Of a stretch of DNA of 64,000 nt, positions 10,480 to 23,555 are shown piece after piece. Source of the stretch: Brachynemurus nebulosus (lineage: Eukaryota > Arthropoda > Insecta > Neuroptera > Myrmeleontidae); the NCBI GenBank assembly GCA_035578155.1, contig JAPWDM010000005.1:30372108-30436107 (forward strand). Reading direction: 5' to 3'. Both the position numbers and the translations under genes were made by a program. How positions within the stretch are numbered: the stretch's first letter is position 1; each line of letters opens with the position of its first letter. Below the pieces are notes generated by a model. That model had not been told where the DNA came from. It saw only the letters and a program-made list of their open reading frames with translations, and searched no databases.

Positions 10480-13354
10480 TTTTTCTAACGACGACTTCTA
10501 AAGTTTAATAGAGAGAAAAAAATTAATTATTTTTAAGTAAATTTAGAAAATAGTAGGGTTAATTTTATTTTATAATGTTATATGAAAAAAATTTTTTTTA
10601 TTAATTTGTTATTCGTTTCCTTTTATTAATTTGAATATGATTATCATTGACAAATGAATATCATTATTTTCTGGCATAGTTTTAGCTACTTTCACGCACA
10701 GTTGTACTTTCGCGCACAGATACTGTCGTTTGTTTTACAATGATATGAAAACTGCTCTTTACGTCCACTACACAACGCTCGAATATTGAACTTTAGAAGC
10801 GGGTGTTATAAAAAATATATTTTTCCATTATTTTAGAATTTAGCTTTTAAATATTTTGAGTTACAACAAATTTTCATAAACTAAACGACAAAACATTGTT
10901 TGATGAAGGACTTGGAAATTTTATATCTGGTTTTAAGTATTTCTGGTTTCAAAGGATTTGCCGTAATAAGACACGAAATTCAACACAAGAGGCAGTTTAA
11001 GCATAAAATTACTTATGATTTTATTGTACGAGGAAGCTATAACATCAATTTTTTGTTATAAATCCCTTAAGTTATCGCACCTAATTTTTATTTTTTTTGG
11101 GCAACTTTATTTATATCTAGTACCAACCGTGAATTATAAAAAGTTCTTAGAGAAACTATTTCAATAATTTAATCTAAAAAACAAAAGAACAAATGCTCCA
11201 AATAATAAGCAATGAATGTCATTCAGCGAGGTAGGCAAATCAACACAATTAATTATATTCCATTTAATGATCTCGCAGTCAGCTCAAAATACTCAGATGA
11301 TCAAAAGAATACTTTGTGAATATGTAATTGTCAATAAAATGTGAACAGTTGCATAGGAAGATCAGAGGAGGATGCCACACGTTCATACCTTCATAGCTTT
11401 AGTTCAGTTTAGCTGTTAAAATATTTATAGTTTAATAAAAAAAAAAAAATTATACTTCTGGCAATTTGGACATTTTTCGTATAAGTGTTGAATTGATTAT
11501 TATGCGAAATGTTATTATTTTCATTTTTCAAATATTCAGAATGATGATTTTGTTAAAAATTTGGGTGCGAAGAGTGTGCGTAGAAGACAGGGACGGATCC
11601 ATGAACATGGTAAACGGGGTAACGTGTGGGCACCCCCTTTAAAATTACTCGTTAGTAAGAAGTTTTGGTCTGGGATTAAATTTTCGTTGTAATTGCATTT
11701 AGGTTGGCGACTTCTACTATGGACCTTGAATTTCAGATAATCGTACAGTTTTCAAACAATAAATGAAGTCTTTTTTTTAAAGAAGCCTGGCTTATTGTCT
11801 GTTAGATTTTTTAAAAATATTATTGAAATTCTCCTGAAAAAAATCATTTATAGTACCAAATTCAGAATCGTGTTAACACTCTTTATTTGAGTAGATTTAA
11901 TAAAACACAACTCAAAAATTTTTAATATTTTTATAATTTTTGCCTGGATTTTTGAGTCATTCAGTAGCGCAAAGCCAAAATTAATCAATTTCACTCACTT
12001 TTGCAAGAATATTCTGCCAATTTTATAAATTATATCAGTGGCGTATAGCAGATGTTATACTAAAGCATGCAAATATTCTCGAACCAAACTTTACGAGGAA
12101 AAAATAAGCTATTTTCAGTTTTGGAAAGATTGATGATAAAAGAAAAATAATGATTAGAGATTTACAGAAATGGTAATAGTATACTCTCAAAACGATTTCT
12201 TTGCTCGAAAATTAAAAATTTGTTTGATATTTTTCTTTTATTTAAAGAATTATTTCTTCGATTACTACAAAAAAACTCAAATATTTCTTTAATTCACATT
12301 TCATTTGCTTTTAACATTTTCAGAAAAAAAATCTCCAGAACTGTTACCTTGAACAGAAATTTGTTGATATTTTCTTGAAAATTTGTTGATTGATAACAAC
12401 ATATAATTGTTGATTGATATTTATAACAATACATTACAATATAATAAGTCAAGTCATTCCGGTGTAAACCAATTTAAATACCAAAGGATTTATTTGATTC
12501 AGCTGAAACTATTTTGTCTCAATAATGAAATTAAAACAACACAGATTTTAATGATTATTCCATTCTAATAAAATTATATGGACACCATTTCAGTTCTATT
12601 ATCCCCAAAATCTCAGATACCAATAATAACCAAAATTAACAATATAATAAAAATTGCTCTTACCGGAAAATTAGTTCAAACAAAATTACATAAAAATTTA
12701 TGTAGCATAAAAATTTTCAAAAGAAAATCAATTCTCTCCCCTTAAATGGTAATAATAAGCTACGATTACCCAACAAAACTAACTTAATAATATAGAGGGT
12801 GTTTGAGAAACAAGGACCCTTACTATGGAATTTTGACATTATTACATTGTGTATAAGTTACACAATTACAATTAAATAAACTTGCTGTATCCGAGCGAGA
12901 TGAAGTTGGTTGCATTGGAAATTGAATTATTTAAACGTATAATAGTGATTTTAGTTTCATTTAGTTGGTACACTTGTACGATATTGAGATATATTACAAT
13001 AACACGGATATCGTATTATTGTTTTTGATACACTTACTTTAAGGGGGTATTATGAATAACGTGAATGAGGGTGTAGATGGAAGAAAGTGGTAGTTTAGTA
13101 TAGTGTCAAGGGTGGATGGTTATTTGGAGAATTATTTTGCGACCCCAAATGAAATTTGTTGTACATTTTATTGGGACAAATGATTCTTTTGATTGATTTA
13201 ATTATGGGTTATTGTGATTAATGTAAATTATCATATAATTTTTCTTTGAAAAATAAGAAAAATTTTCTGCATTGTTTGGTTTGAATATTTCACAAGACTT
13301 CTGGTGAATCAGTTAATTTCTAAAAAAAATTCCGTCAAATTAATAACAAATTGC
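10480..13354. other. Intronic stretch without recognised features
   Basis: The sequence is AT-rich. A phrase at about 11590-11640 (GGGACGGATCCATG and a G/C-rich run) looks like one end of a DNA transposon, but no matching other end was found. Another at about 12796 (GAGGGTGTTTGAGAAACAAG) resembles a mariner-type end and is also unpaired. No coding signal was seen. Confidence 0.5.
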
Positions 13355-13358
13355 TTAA

Positions 13359-13994
13359 GGTACCATCACAGTGTGATTGGCCGAAAAATAGTCAATTTTC
13401 GCGATTTTTTTCAGATGGATAGGATGGGGGAATGGGGATGAGTTTTTTTTACGATTAATACCACTATTTAACAATATAAAAATATTTTTTTTATTTATTT
13501 TTTATAATTATTAAAATTTTTTGAAAAATTTGTCTTTAAAAAAGGCCGAAATTCGGTGCCCACGACTACGGCCGCAGTTTTTATCTAAAAAAAAAAAATA
13601 AAATGGATTATTAATCTGTAGGTAAACCGCTATGTTCCTATGGAAGCTTTTCTTTTGAAATTTGAAAAAATGGCGGCGGTTTGAACAAAAAGTACAAAAT
13701 TTGTTTAGTTTTCCGTGTGAAAAAATAGGAAGATTTCAAAAAAAAAGCTCCTATAGGAACATAGCGGTTTATCTACAGATTGATAATCCATTTGATTTTT
13801 TTTTCAGATAAAAACTGCGGCCGCAATCGTGGGCACCGAATTTCGACATTTCTAAAAAACACTTTTTTCAAAAAATTATAATAGTTATATAAAAAATAAA
13901 TAAAAATACTTAAATAAAAAAAAATATTTTTGTATTGTTGACTATTATGTTGTTAAATTGAATATTTTTCGGCCAATCACGCTGTGATGGTACC
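13359..13994. mobile_element. Long palindromic element flanked by TTAA
   Basis: TTAA lies on both sides (13355-13358 and 13995-13998). The ends read GGTACCATCACAGTG and, reversed, GGTACCATCACAGCG. The arms run about 300 bp, including ATTGGCCGAAAAATA, CGGCCGCAGTTTTTATCT and the central ACCGCTATGTTCCTAT pair. TTAA duplication suggests piggyBac-type mobilisation, but the flanks are palindromic with the ends, so a TA duplication is also possible. No transposase is present. Confidence 0.75.
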
Positions 13995-13998
13995 TTAA

Positions 13999-15192
13999 AC
14001 TCAGCTTACTTTCCGTAAAATTTAATTAGCAAAATAGGAATTTTTTCAGTTTGCTCACGTCATCAAGTTTAATAAAATTTTTCTTAAGTCTCAAAAATCT
14101 GAAATTGAATGATCAAATTATAAAACTGGAAGCGAATTATAGGTTTTCAAAGTCGTTTTTTCATTTTTAACAAAATTAGGTGTGTAGTACCATTAGAAAA
14201 AGAGTTCCGTAGAATCAGTTACCTTTCTAAAACGAATTTCGGCACTTTGATAGCAAAAATGAAAAATTTATACGCAAATTATCCCAACTCAATCAATCAT
14301 TCAATTTTCAATCACTTCCATAAAGTTTAACTTGAGAAAAGAAGCAACCAACCAAAATTAGGCAAAATTGAAAATAGTTACTGATATACCAGTCTTAAGT
14401 CGACAAAAATTAATTGAATTCTCACAATCCATAACGAAAAATTCCCCTGGACCAGAACGTCCGGGGGAATTACACACCCGACACACGTATCAAACAAACG
14501 ACATGTGTTATTTGTTGTCTCAATATACTAGACTACACTTTTGTCGGAGAGTAATATCAAATATTGCAATTGGAACTATTTCACTATATAATACTGTTAA
14601 ATGTTCTGTAATATAACATCTATACAAATTGTGAAGGGTTCTAAGGGATTTTATTTTAGGGCGAGAAATTGAACGACACGGCTGTTAGTATCGGTACTAT
14701 AACTGCCGCCAGATAGCAGAACAGCAGGCGAGACATTGACTCCGATAGTTAATTTAAAATCAATATTGCTGAATCAAATCAGACAAGTTTAGTATCTATT
14801 CATATACCGTTAAACCACGTAACTTTACCATAATTTTTTGTATAAATAAGTTTTTCAGAGACTTAAATCATTAGTAAAAAAAGGAAATACTAACAGGTTA
14901 AGATGCCAACGAATTCATAACTTTACCTAGCCATGTTTTTTGGTAAAACATGTAAGATATTGTAAAATTGTCAAATATACCATTGACGCTCACACTTTAT
15001 TGTTAATTTGAAGTAATAGGTATCTAACAATAAAACCTAGTAGACTGGAAAGTTTGAGCGGAAGATCTCGTTGCTGCATATTTAAGATATTATGTAAAAA
15101 AAGTAAAAATAAAAATATCATAAAGATCAGATAATACCTGAAGATAGGATAAAATTCTGAAAATATATAATAATTTTTTTATGTAACAAAAA
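13999..15192. other. Intronic stretch, possibly including a decayed LTR
   Basis: This is the region before the primer-binding-site match at 15193. If that match is real, an LTR should end at about 15188 and begin some hundreds of bases upstream. I could not find a second LTR copy or a sure start. A GC-richer patch at 14670-14750 (ACTGCCGCCAGATAGCAG) may lie in it. The 82-residue frame at 14368-14616 has no recognised motif. Confidence 0.35.
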
Positions 15193-15210
15193 TGGCGCCC
15201 AACGTGGGGC
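15193..15210 (+). other. tRNA-Lys-type primer-binding site of an LTR retrotransposon remnant
   Basis: The 18 bases TGGCGCCCAACGTGGGGC match the 3' end of an insect tRNA-Lys as used for minus-strand priming by gypsy-type elements. It follows a TAACA stretch that could be an LTR end. Downstream only about 265 bp remain before the MITE at 15475, and no gag or pol reading frame follows. It is read as a solo remnant. Confidence 0.6.
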
Positions 15211-15474
15211 TGAGTTGCTAAGTTATTCTAGTTGAGTTAAACTTTTATAACTTAAAAAAAAATGAAATTTTAATGAAATGATATAGGAGCATGTAACAAT
15301 GTTAATATGTAAAATTTTATCGTTTTTTCTAGGCGTTTCACTAATAATGTTTCGAGTTGTTAAAAGATCTTAACTTTACCTAACGTGTAGTAACCACTAC
15401 TTAAAGGAATTATTCGATAATACACAAATAATTAAAAGTGAAAATTATTTCTAAAAGAATTATGAGATTATGTA

Positions 15475-16274
15475 CACGGAGAGAAAATTCCTATAAAAAT
15501 TACTGTGCTCAGCACTACAATCGACGTGTAAAAGGCGAACATATTAAATTCTGTAAGGTAAAAATATAAAGATTATAATTAATCATAAAAAATTTAAAGG
15601 AGGGAATGTTCTTTTCTTAATATTATCTCCGTAAAATTTGTAAAACAGCACAGTAAAAAGTTCCATTACCGACAAAAAAATAATTTTTAATTGTGTTTAT
15701 TAAAAAAATTACCATGCTAACATGCTAATAATAGAAAGAAAAAAAACAGAAAGGAGGTTGGTTGTGTTGGGAACGCTGTAATGAAATGTATCATAATCAG
15801 CGTATCATAATCAGCGAGTTACATGGGTTACACGCGAACCATAGGTGTGGACTGTGGAATAAACTTTGTCAGACAGCTCGCACCAAGCACCTTGATACAG
15901 CTAGTAGTCAGTTGCTTTTACACTCTCTTAGGATGATGTCATCGTTTAATTCATCTTTTTGTTATTTACCTATCTTTAGTATATGTATTAGAATTATATT
16001 GTTGGCAATCATTTTTGTATACATGTTTTTACAGGTACAGTGCAACCAATATAAGGTCGCGAGTCAGATGCGCGAATGAAAGAGTACGACAACAAGAATT
16101 AAACTATAATATACATGCATAAGAGTGTGATAAAAGTTGTGTTAGCACCACATTAAATTTTACCGTGCTAGCACATATTTTTTATTTTGGTCGTCGATCG
16201 CGCACGGATTATAGGGAGCATGGTAATTTTTCTGAAATTTTCTCTACAAAAATTATAGGATTTTTCTCTCCGTG
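15475..16274. mobile_element. TA-flanked element, family ACGGAGAG, copy 1
   Basis: TA lies on both sides (15473-15474 and 16275-16276). Termini are CACGGAGAGAAAATTCCTAT and, reversed, CACGGAGAGAAAAATCCTAT. It is about 800 bp and nearly identical in long stretches to the copy at 57755-58544. A short internal inverted pair around ATTACCATGCTA lies in the outer thirds. The reading frame inside (ELHGLHANHRCGLW) is shared with copy 2 but is broken in copy 3 and has no recognised domain, so it is probably not a gene. A TA duplication fits Tc1/mariner-like mobilisation. Confidence 0.85.
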
Positions 16275-17467
16275 TAGTATTATCTACCTAAATTCTATAT
16301 TGTTTCTGAAATATCAACCAAAATTTATACATTTTTTTAAAAATTAATGACGAAGAAGAAACAGCGACTGGAAATCTCACTAAAAAAAATGCTACAAAGC
16401 GTGTAATAATGTCTAATAAAGTTAGAAGTGTTGACGGTAGCAGAGAGACTGAATGTGTTCTGTATTCTGTACTTACACATACATTATCTATGTACATTGA
16501 AATCAATTACGCAATAATTGCGGGAGACTAACAACTATGAAAATTGATATTGAATAATGTTTTTTTTCGGGGCAAAAAAGAATATTATATTTTGATGAGA
16601 AAATAATTTTTATTGCAAAAATGCATTTTCAACATTTATCATTATTATATATTTTGGTAATGGTTGAAAAATGAAGATGGAAATCCCAATTGGCACGAGT
16701 GAATCAAAATGTGTGGGAAATTGTCGATTTTTATTGCAAGCTAATTTTCGGGTGTCTACCGATAAAATATATAGTATCTTAATTTATGGTTTTTATATTT
16801 AGGGAAAAAAAACCTAGTCACACAAACAAGCGTACTGATGGATAAATTGATGGATGCAGAAGGGAAAGTATGATAATCAAATAAATATTAGCATATACGG
16901 TTTACACAGTTCTTGACATTTTGGGGCTTAAGGAACCCAGAAAACCAAAAACCCGGATAGAAGTGTCTCGAACATGAACCCGGAAACGTATGTTGGCGTC
17001 TAAATTAACAAATATCTTCAAATCTACTGGTGATAGAGAAATTGATCCAGGCTCAAAATAATTTTATATATTTGAAAGTAAAAGGATCAAAATTTAGATA
17101 CGTTCTGATCAGTGGTTCTAGAGTTATTTCTATTTTTAGTTTTTTTGGTAAAATTTAAATTTTTTTTTATTTTTCCGAATTGTGCTTACGAAAATCGATG
17201 AAACTTCGATGGAAGGTATAAAAATAGATCTCAATTATTTTAAAAGCAAAATTTACTCTTATTTTTGAAATGTTGTAACAATTTAGTAGTCATTGCATAC
17301 TTCCAAGGTGCAACTAGTATTTTTCAAAATGACGTGACAACGGTTTGGGGCGACTTGCCATATGAACCCTAGAGAGGGTCCGGGAATATTATCTTGAAAA
17401 ATTTTATGAAATATTATTTGTAGAAGTTTTGATTTGGAACAACTTTTTTTCTCGTAAACTTTCCTTG
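16275..17467. other. Intronic stretch with a dispersed repeat copy (about 16850-17460)
   Basis: From about 16850 the sequence matches, imperfectly, that at 43695-44885. Shared phrases are GGGAAAGTATGATAATCA, TTAAGGAACC, TCAAATCTACTGG, and ATCGATGAAACTT. It has no coding content that I can recognise. The part before 16850 is AT-rich and unremarkable. Confidence 0.55.
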
Positions 17468-18478
17468 GTAATTATGCAGAAGCACGGCTCCACCTATTTT
17501 TGGCTCTCAAAGAAAAAATAATGATCCGATTTTAATGATTTTTTTTTTAAATGTTCGTCGCTACGGCGGATTAATTTAAAAAAATACTACAAATTGATAC
17601 CGATAATGGAAAGGCTGGGAAACTGTTTTAAAACTTAACAAAATTCAATTTTTTCAAATTTTCTTTTGTCATTTAGTGTGTGTGCGTTTATATGTGTGTC
17701 TGAGTGCATAGTCTAGTAAAACTGAGCAAAATAAATACTTTTTCAAGAATAAAAAAATCAATATCTCGTTGCATTTTCGAAATATTAAGCGTGGAAGTTA
17801 GAAAAATTGACTTAATTTTGTAAAGTACGATTATCTCAACGCCATGATTTGAGTGCATATTCTGGTAAAATTGATCAAAATAAATAAGAGTAGATGATAT
17901 AAAAACTAGGTGGTAAAGTTAGTTAAGGTTAGGTTAGTTTAGTTAGTTTTTACAATATATTTCGACTTTGGTATAAAAACTAGGTGGTGAGGTTAGTTAA
18001 GGTTAGGTTAGTTTAGTTAGTTTTTACAATATATTTCGACTTTGATATAAAAACTAGGTGGTGAGGTTAGTTAAGGTTAGGTTAGTTTAGTTAGTTTTTA
18101 CAATATATTTCGACTTTGATATAAAAACTAGGTGGTGAGGTTAGTTAAGGTTAGGTTAGTTTAGTTAGTTTTTACAATATATTTCGACTTTGATATAAAA
18201 AGTAGGTGGTGAGGTTAGGTTAGTTTAGTTAGTTTTGACAATATACTTCGACTTTGACACACATGCATACAAAATAAAAAAGAAAATCTAGAAAAAATGA
18301 ATTTTTTCAAATTTAACTACAGTTTCCCAGCATTTCGATTATCGGTATCGTTTTGTAGTATTTCTTTAAACTAATCCGCCGTGGCAATGAACATTTTAAA
18401 AAAAAAGTCATTAAAATCGGATCATTAGTTTTTCTTTTAGAGCCAAAAATAGGTGGAGCCGTGCTTCTGCATAATTAC
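17468..18478. mobile_element. Element with inverted ends of about 170 bp and an internal minisatellite
   Basis: The left end starts GTAATTATGCAGAAGCACGG and the right end mirrors it to 18478. The arms extend to about 17640 and from about 18308, sharing GGCTCCACCTATTTTTGGCT, GATCCGATTTTAATGA and GGCGGATTA. The middle carries a 74-bp tandem array. A diverged single arm of the same family is at about 25255-25390. The target duplication is uncertain. Confidence 0.75.
17896..18260 (+). repeat. 74-bp tandem repeat, five units
   Basis: Units begin GATATAAAAACTAGGTGGT at 17896, 17970, 18044, 18118 and 18192, an exact 74-bp period; the last is shortened. Each contains GTTAAGGTTAGGTTAGTTTA and TACAATATATTTCGACTTT. 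The repeats differ by only a few bases, implying recent amplification within the transposon that carries them. Confidence 0.96.
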
Positions 18479-19506
18479 CCTTTCCTTAAAAATACACCAA
18501 ACTGCCCACAAAGTCGCAAAATAAATTTTGATTTTTTGTAACCTTTAAACGAAATTACCGACTTTTACCTCTCCGCACGTTTCAAAAAATAAAGACAGAA
18601 CGGAGAAGTCGCACATAACGGCGATGTCAGGTTTTTTTTTAACAAATTACCTAACCTAGTCCTAATAATAGTAAATTATTCTCTTTCGACATTGATACAT
18701 ATTTAAAAATAATAAATTTCAACACCTGATTATGCAAAAGGTCACATGTAGGTACACATAGTATATACAGTCGTCAGTCGCAATAGCAAACATTCGATTT
18801 CACCACCAATTTCCCGCTATCCCTATACATACTCGTATATTGTAACCGAAAAGAAAATCGAAATAATTACAACATGTCGTTCAGATTGAATTCTCGACAT
18901 AGTTTTTCGTTATAAACTTTTCACTTAACACCTTTACAATAAGTGAAACATCGGCAATGTTTTGATGTGCCAATTATTTTTATGTTGGTGAAAATTTCCA
19001 CACTTGTAGTTGATTATGCATATTTTAGCAGCCTCAGTTAGATTGCGTGTGTTTCTGTGTGTTCAGTCTTTGTTAAATTTTTGTAGATATATCTAACAAA
19101 GGTTAAGAATGTGTGTTGAAACAAAGCATTGAGATAACAAAATTTCTCACAATTGTATACTGATCAGATGGTAGTACTGAGGCGCATTATTGTGGGTTTA
19201 GTTCAATAATGGTATTTATTAATAATAATATATTAAAATTTTTTATGTTTTAATTTATTGATTTTCACGCGCATAGGTTATTGAAGATGTTCTTTTCATT
19301 TTTGACAAAATGGAGCATGTAATCATATTAAACTAGTTCGATAAGTGCGAGTCTGACTAGCGCACCGAGGGCTCCGTATAATTTCTGTATTATATCAATA
19401 TTCTACATCATACAGTCTGTTACAGAAAAGTAAGAACATACAAATTTTAACACGTGGAAACAAATTTTATGACGTGTGTATACGTATATAATACATCCCA
19501 TCTCTA
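18479..19506. other. Intronic stretch without recognised features
   Basis: AT-rich sequence; no element boundary, exon or RNA gene was recognised. Confidence 0.5.
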
Positions 19507-19960
19507 TAGTGATGAGCAAAATTAGTCTTGGTCTTGCAGTCTTGTCTTGGTCTTGCATTTTTTTGCAAGACCAAGACCAAGACTATGTATACCAAGAGCA
19601 AGACCAAGACCAAGACTATAATTATGGCTGCAAGACCAATACCAAGACTCAAGTGAGCAAGACCAAGGCAAAAGCAAGACTCTTGCTAAACTATTTAAAT
19701 AGTTTGAAAGTATAATTAATACGTAAAGATAGTAAAAATTCTGATTTTAGAGGAAAAAAATTCGCTAATAAAAAAATGCAAGAAAGTGCAAAATTTTTTA
19801 GCAATAACAAGACCAAGACCAAGACTGCATTTTGCAAGACCAAGACCAAGACCAAGACTCAAACTGCTAGCAAGACCAATATCAAGACTCTTAATGCAAG
19901 ACCAAGACCAAGACTAAGACTTGGCAGTCTTGGTCTTGGTCTTGCATTTGCTCACCACTA
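19507..19960. mobile_element. hAT-type MITE filled with CAAGAC hexamers, copy 1
   Basis: An exact 8-bp duplication CATCTCTA flanks it (19499-19506 and 19961-19968). Ends are TAGTGATGAGCAAA and, reversed, TAGTGGTGAGCAAA. Most of its 454 bp is made of the hexamer AAGACC or its complement, arranged so that both ends are mirror images around a plain AT-rich core (about 19690-19780). A second copy in inverted orientation is at 35903-36362. Repetitive reading frames (KTKTK) are an artefact of the hexamer. Confidence 0.92.
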
Positions 19961-20668
19961 CATCTCTATTGTAAGCCTCAGAAATCTGACACGTATTATC
20001 TCGAAAATTAAGCGGAATATCGAAAAAAATTATATTCTTAAAATTCTATAAAAATCCGCGTTTATAGTTTTTGTTACCATAATAACAGAAACCTTCTTTT
20101 AAAGTCGCCTGTATTTAAGGAGATAAAAAGTATATTTCCAATTCACACTTAATTTAAAAAACAATTTCTTAGACCAAAAAGAGTATATATAAATGAAACT
20201 TCAATTCAATATCTATATTTCCTATATTAATTTTTGCTACTTTGAACCCTCAGATATAAGTACAACTTTTAGCTCGTATCATCAAAAATTTGTTTAGGGG
20301 ATAAATGCTTAAACCGACAAAATTATGTAGCTTAAACCGTAAAAATTATGAAATTTTTTTTTTTTTTTTTTTTTACAACTAGAAACATTTGAAAGTTCAT
20401 ATTATTGTTCCTGCATCCGGTTAAATTTCTCGGTTTATAAACTTCGGAGATAAGGCAGAGTGAACGGTATTTTTTCGCACATTCTTGGGAATAGCTTAAA
20501 AACAAAAGCGACATAAAATTAATAGAAAGTAATTTTGAAATATGTAGACAAAGGCCCTTCATATGATACCCCTCTTAACCTTGGTATCACGCTTTTAAAT
20601 TTCAACCCCCCATTTCTAACTCTTTTTCAAATAAAATCAAAAATATTTCTAAAATTATTTCACCTGGG
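19961..20668. other. Intronic stretch without recognised features
   Basis: AT-rich, with a poly-T run at about 20351-20374. No feature was recognised. Confidence 0.5.
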
Positions 20669-20822
20669 ATAGATGTAGACAAATGATTTATATTATCAAT
20701 ACCTATTAAAATTCACATAATGTTTGAAAAATTATCAAACAGGATCGGCTGGGCTCGAACCCGGATCTCTTGGTTGCTAGTCAAGCGCCTTACCATATAA
20801 TTAGACTACCGAACCGCTTGTT
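20669..20822 (-). mobile_element. tRNA-derived SINE, copy on the minus strand
   Basis: Read on the minus strand, a tRNA-like head carries an A-box-like stretch (TAGTCTAATTATATGGT), an anticodon-arm-like segment with CTAGCAA in the loop position and a B box (GGTTCGAGCCC at 20752-20762). It continues into a tail shared with the copy at 31692: GATCC-GT-TG-TAATTTTTCAA and TATG-GAATTTT. The acceptor stem does not pair properly and there is a linked 3' body, so this is a SINE, not a tRNA gene. Confidence 0.78.
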
Positions 20823-22940
20823 CGAGTGCCATTCCAGTTCAGATAATCAATCAAACACATCCTCTCCTTAATGCGAGACGCAGTCATATTTTTTAATTTC
20901 AAATTTTATCGAGTGCCAGTGAAACATTATCAGTAGGTACCTATATCAAATCTCAATTCAATGGTAGTAGCGATTACTGAGGAAAACGGCTGTGACATAC
21001 GGATAGACGCACATTGAAGTCTCACCATAAGAGTTCCTTCAACACTTTCTTTTATAGAACTCTAAAAAAGGACTTCTACCGAATCAGTCATTATTTCAAA
21101 AAGAAATTTCATTATTTTGATACCTAACAAAAATAAAAAGTTCACACCCAAAATATCTTAATTCAACCCAATCACTTTAATTCAAATTACTTCCGAATAA
21201 CTTAATTTAAAAAAAAAATAATTTAGTGTCGTAATCAAGATTCATTAAAATTTTTAAAAGAAGTAAAACGGTAAATCAGACAATAAAATTATGAAACTGG
21301 AAGTTTTTGAAGTCTTTTTTTTTTTTGATTTTTACTAAAATTAAGCATGTAAGATCATTAGAAGGGAAAAAGGAAAAGAAGAGTTTTTGTTGAATCAGCC
21401 ATATTTCTGAAGGTAGGTAAGTTGAAAAGTATTCCTTTGTTCAAATATAGCTCTTTGTATTGAAATATTCAAATGTATTACAAGAATTTATAAACGGTTC
21501 AAAAAATTGACCATTAATATGAAGAATAATCAGTTAACAAAAAGTTGGTATTAATTGTAAGTAAAAAAAAAAGCAGAATAAAAAATCATCAAATATGAAA
21601 CAAAAACGGACAGCTACCGCCATTACTCGTATTTCTTTGTTTCGAAAGCATACATAAAGAGACAATATCACACTATACTTTCTTCGAAATCGACGTTACA
21701 ATTCTTACAAAGCGATTTAAATTTAATAGTATAATATCGGAATATATCTTATGCGAGAAGTACACGGATGCCGCGCAAAACGGTACACCAAGAAAGGTTT
21801 GTCTCTTTCTATGTTACCATAAGTGAGGCGTATATAGGTGTTCAAAATGTACACATATATAGATATACACAACAAGGCAATAAAGGTACCATAAGTGTGA
21901 TAAAAATATAAAATAAAATAAAAAAAGTTTTGTGCATACCAAATCCATAATAATAAATGCACATAGGTATAACAATATTTTTTTTAGAATTAAAAATATT
22001 TTGAAATATTCATGTTATGATATCGTTTCTGAGAAAAAACATCGTGAAAAACGCACATATTCTGTTCAAAACTAAATATGTATTTAGCTATCTAATATAT
22101 TAATTTATAATTTTGTAGAAAAAATACATAAACATATGACAATTTGAAGATTTGAAAATTATATGTACATATATGACTAAAAGCCTATCAATTAATGTTT
22201 AAATAAATCTGTATATACATATGACATATCTTACATGAGGATACTTAAATTATGTACGTATTTCTTTTATTTAAAAAGTTGCATTATAATGATATCATTT
22301 TTGTAACTAAAAATTTTGAATTAAAATATCAAAGGAACATACTGTATACACTACATTTTAGCAAAAAAAAAAAAAAAAAACTTGTGATACGATAAACAAA
22401 TAACATTCCATGTCTTTCTCTGTATTCAGTTTGTGAAATAACCTTATTGCGAAGCAAACGTGTAGTCAATAAAAGAAATGTTTTTTCTTTTTTTTTACAA
22501 TGCAGCCGCTAAACGTTCCACCATATTATAGTGTCGCCATCTGCATAAATACCGTAAACTGGAAAATAACTATAATATTATATTTGTACTATTGATTTTG
22601 CCTCATAAAAATGTAAGCCACTGAATTAGTCTGTAAGGGACATTTTTATATACCTACGTATAAGTTTTTATATTTGCCGTGAATGAGATGTCGTATGTAT
22701 TTATTAGTCGGGTATTACGGTGCCTTTGTCAAGGATCATTTATTGCCGTTGAAATATAACAAATTCAAAATTAATCTATTAACATTATTTAGTTAGTAGC
22801 GGCAGATTGGAAGTGTAGACATATATATATAGAGGCACTATTACCAAATATCCCTGTTGCAGCATTCTGCATAATATAGTGAATTTCCGCTTAGAATAAT
22901 TATTCTTTCTCTGGAATCTTGTAATTGTAACAAATTTTGG
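20823..22940. other. Intronic stretch without recognised features
   Basis: Generally AT-rich with poly-A/T runs (for example 22363-22380). Short reading frames here have no recognisable motif. Confidence 0.5.
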
Positions 22941-23083
22941 CAAAAATCTCATTTTTTGTAGTTTTTGGCATCGGACCGTCCTAGTTGAAGAAGATATTCC
23001 CAGGGGTGAAGAATTGATTCAAGACTTCTAACGTTATCACCAAATTTCGCAAACATTGGATGATTCGTTCAAGAGTATCGTGC

Positions 23084-23084
<1 letters not shown>

Positions 23085-23162
<78 letters not shown>
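23085..23162. repeat. (TA)n microsatellite
   Basis: Uninterrupted TA dinucleotides forming one edge of the middle block. Confidence 0.97.
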
Positions 23163-23165
<3 letters not shown>

Positions 23166-23555
23166 CATGTGAATTTTTTGAGAGATGCCATTTCTATTAC
23201 AACCAAATTTTTATGATAGAAATGATACTGGACAAAGTTCTTTTCTTGGATGCAATGGAAATGTAATCAAGAAAAGCAGTATCGGTTGAAGTAGCCACAA
23301 GTACATATGCATATTTTTACCGCCTAACTGATAAATTAAAAAAAATTAAAAAAATTAAAATTGAGTAAAAAAATTTTTTTGCTCATGCATTTGTTAATTA
23401 ATGCATTAGATCAGTTTTATCGAAAAATTAATATATAGTCTCATTTAAAAATCTATAAGTTTGTATCATAGCTCGAAAACCATAAGAGCTATAAAGCTCC
23501 TGACTATATAGTAACCGGTTGCCCCCATCGATATCTACAACTCTTGAAAAACACA

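Noticed and set aside
15762..16079. 105-codon frame shared with 58061-58321
   Set aside because: Shared only because both lie in copies of one MITE; disrupted in the third copy and no known domain.
17896..18260. Interstitial telomere repeat
   Set aside because: GGTTA motifs occur only as short pieces within a 74-bp unit, not as a continuous TTAGG array.
19476..20051. Lys-Thr repeat reading frames
   Set aside because: They translate the CAAGAC hexamers of a hAT-type MITE; the same holds at 35826-36418.
20669..20822. Intact tRNA gene
   Set aside because: B box is good, but the acceptor stem does not pair and a shared SINE body follows.
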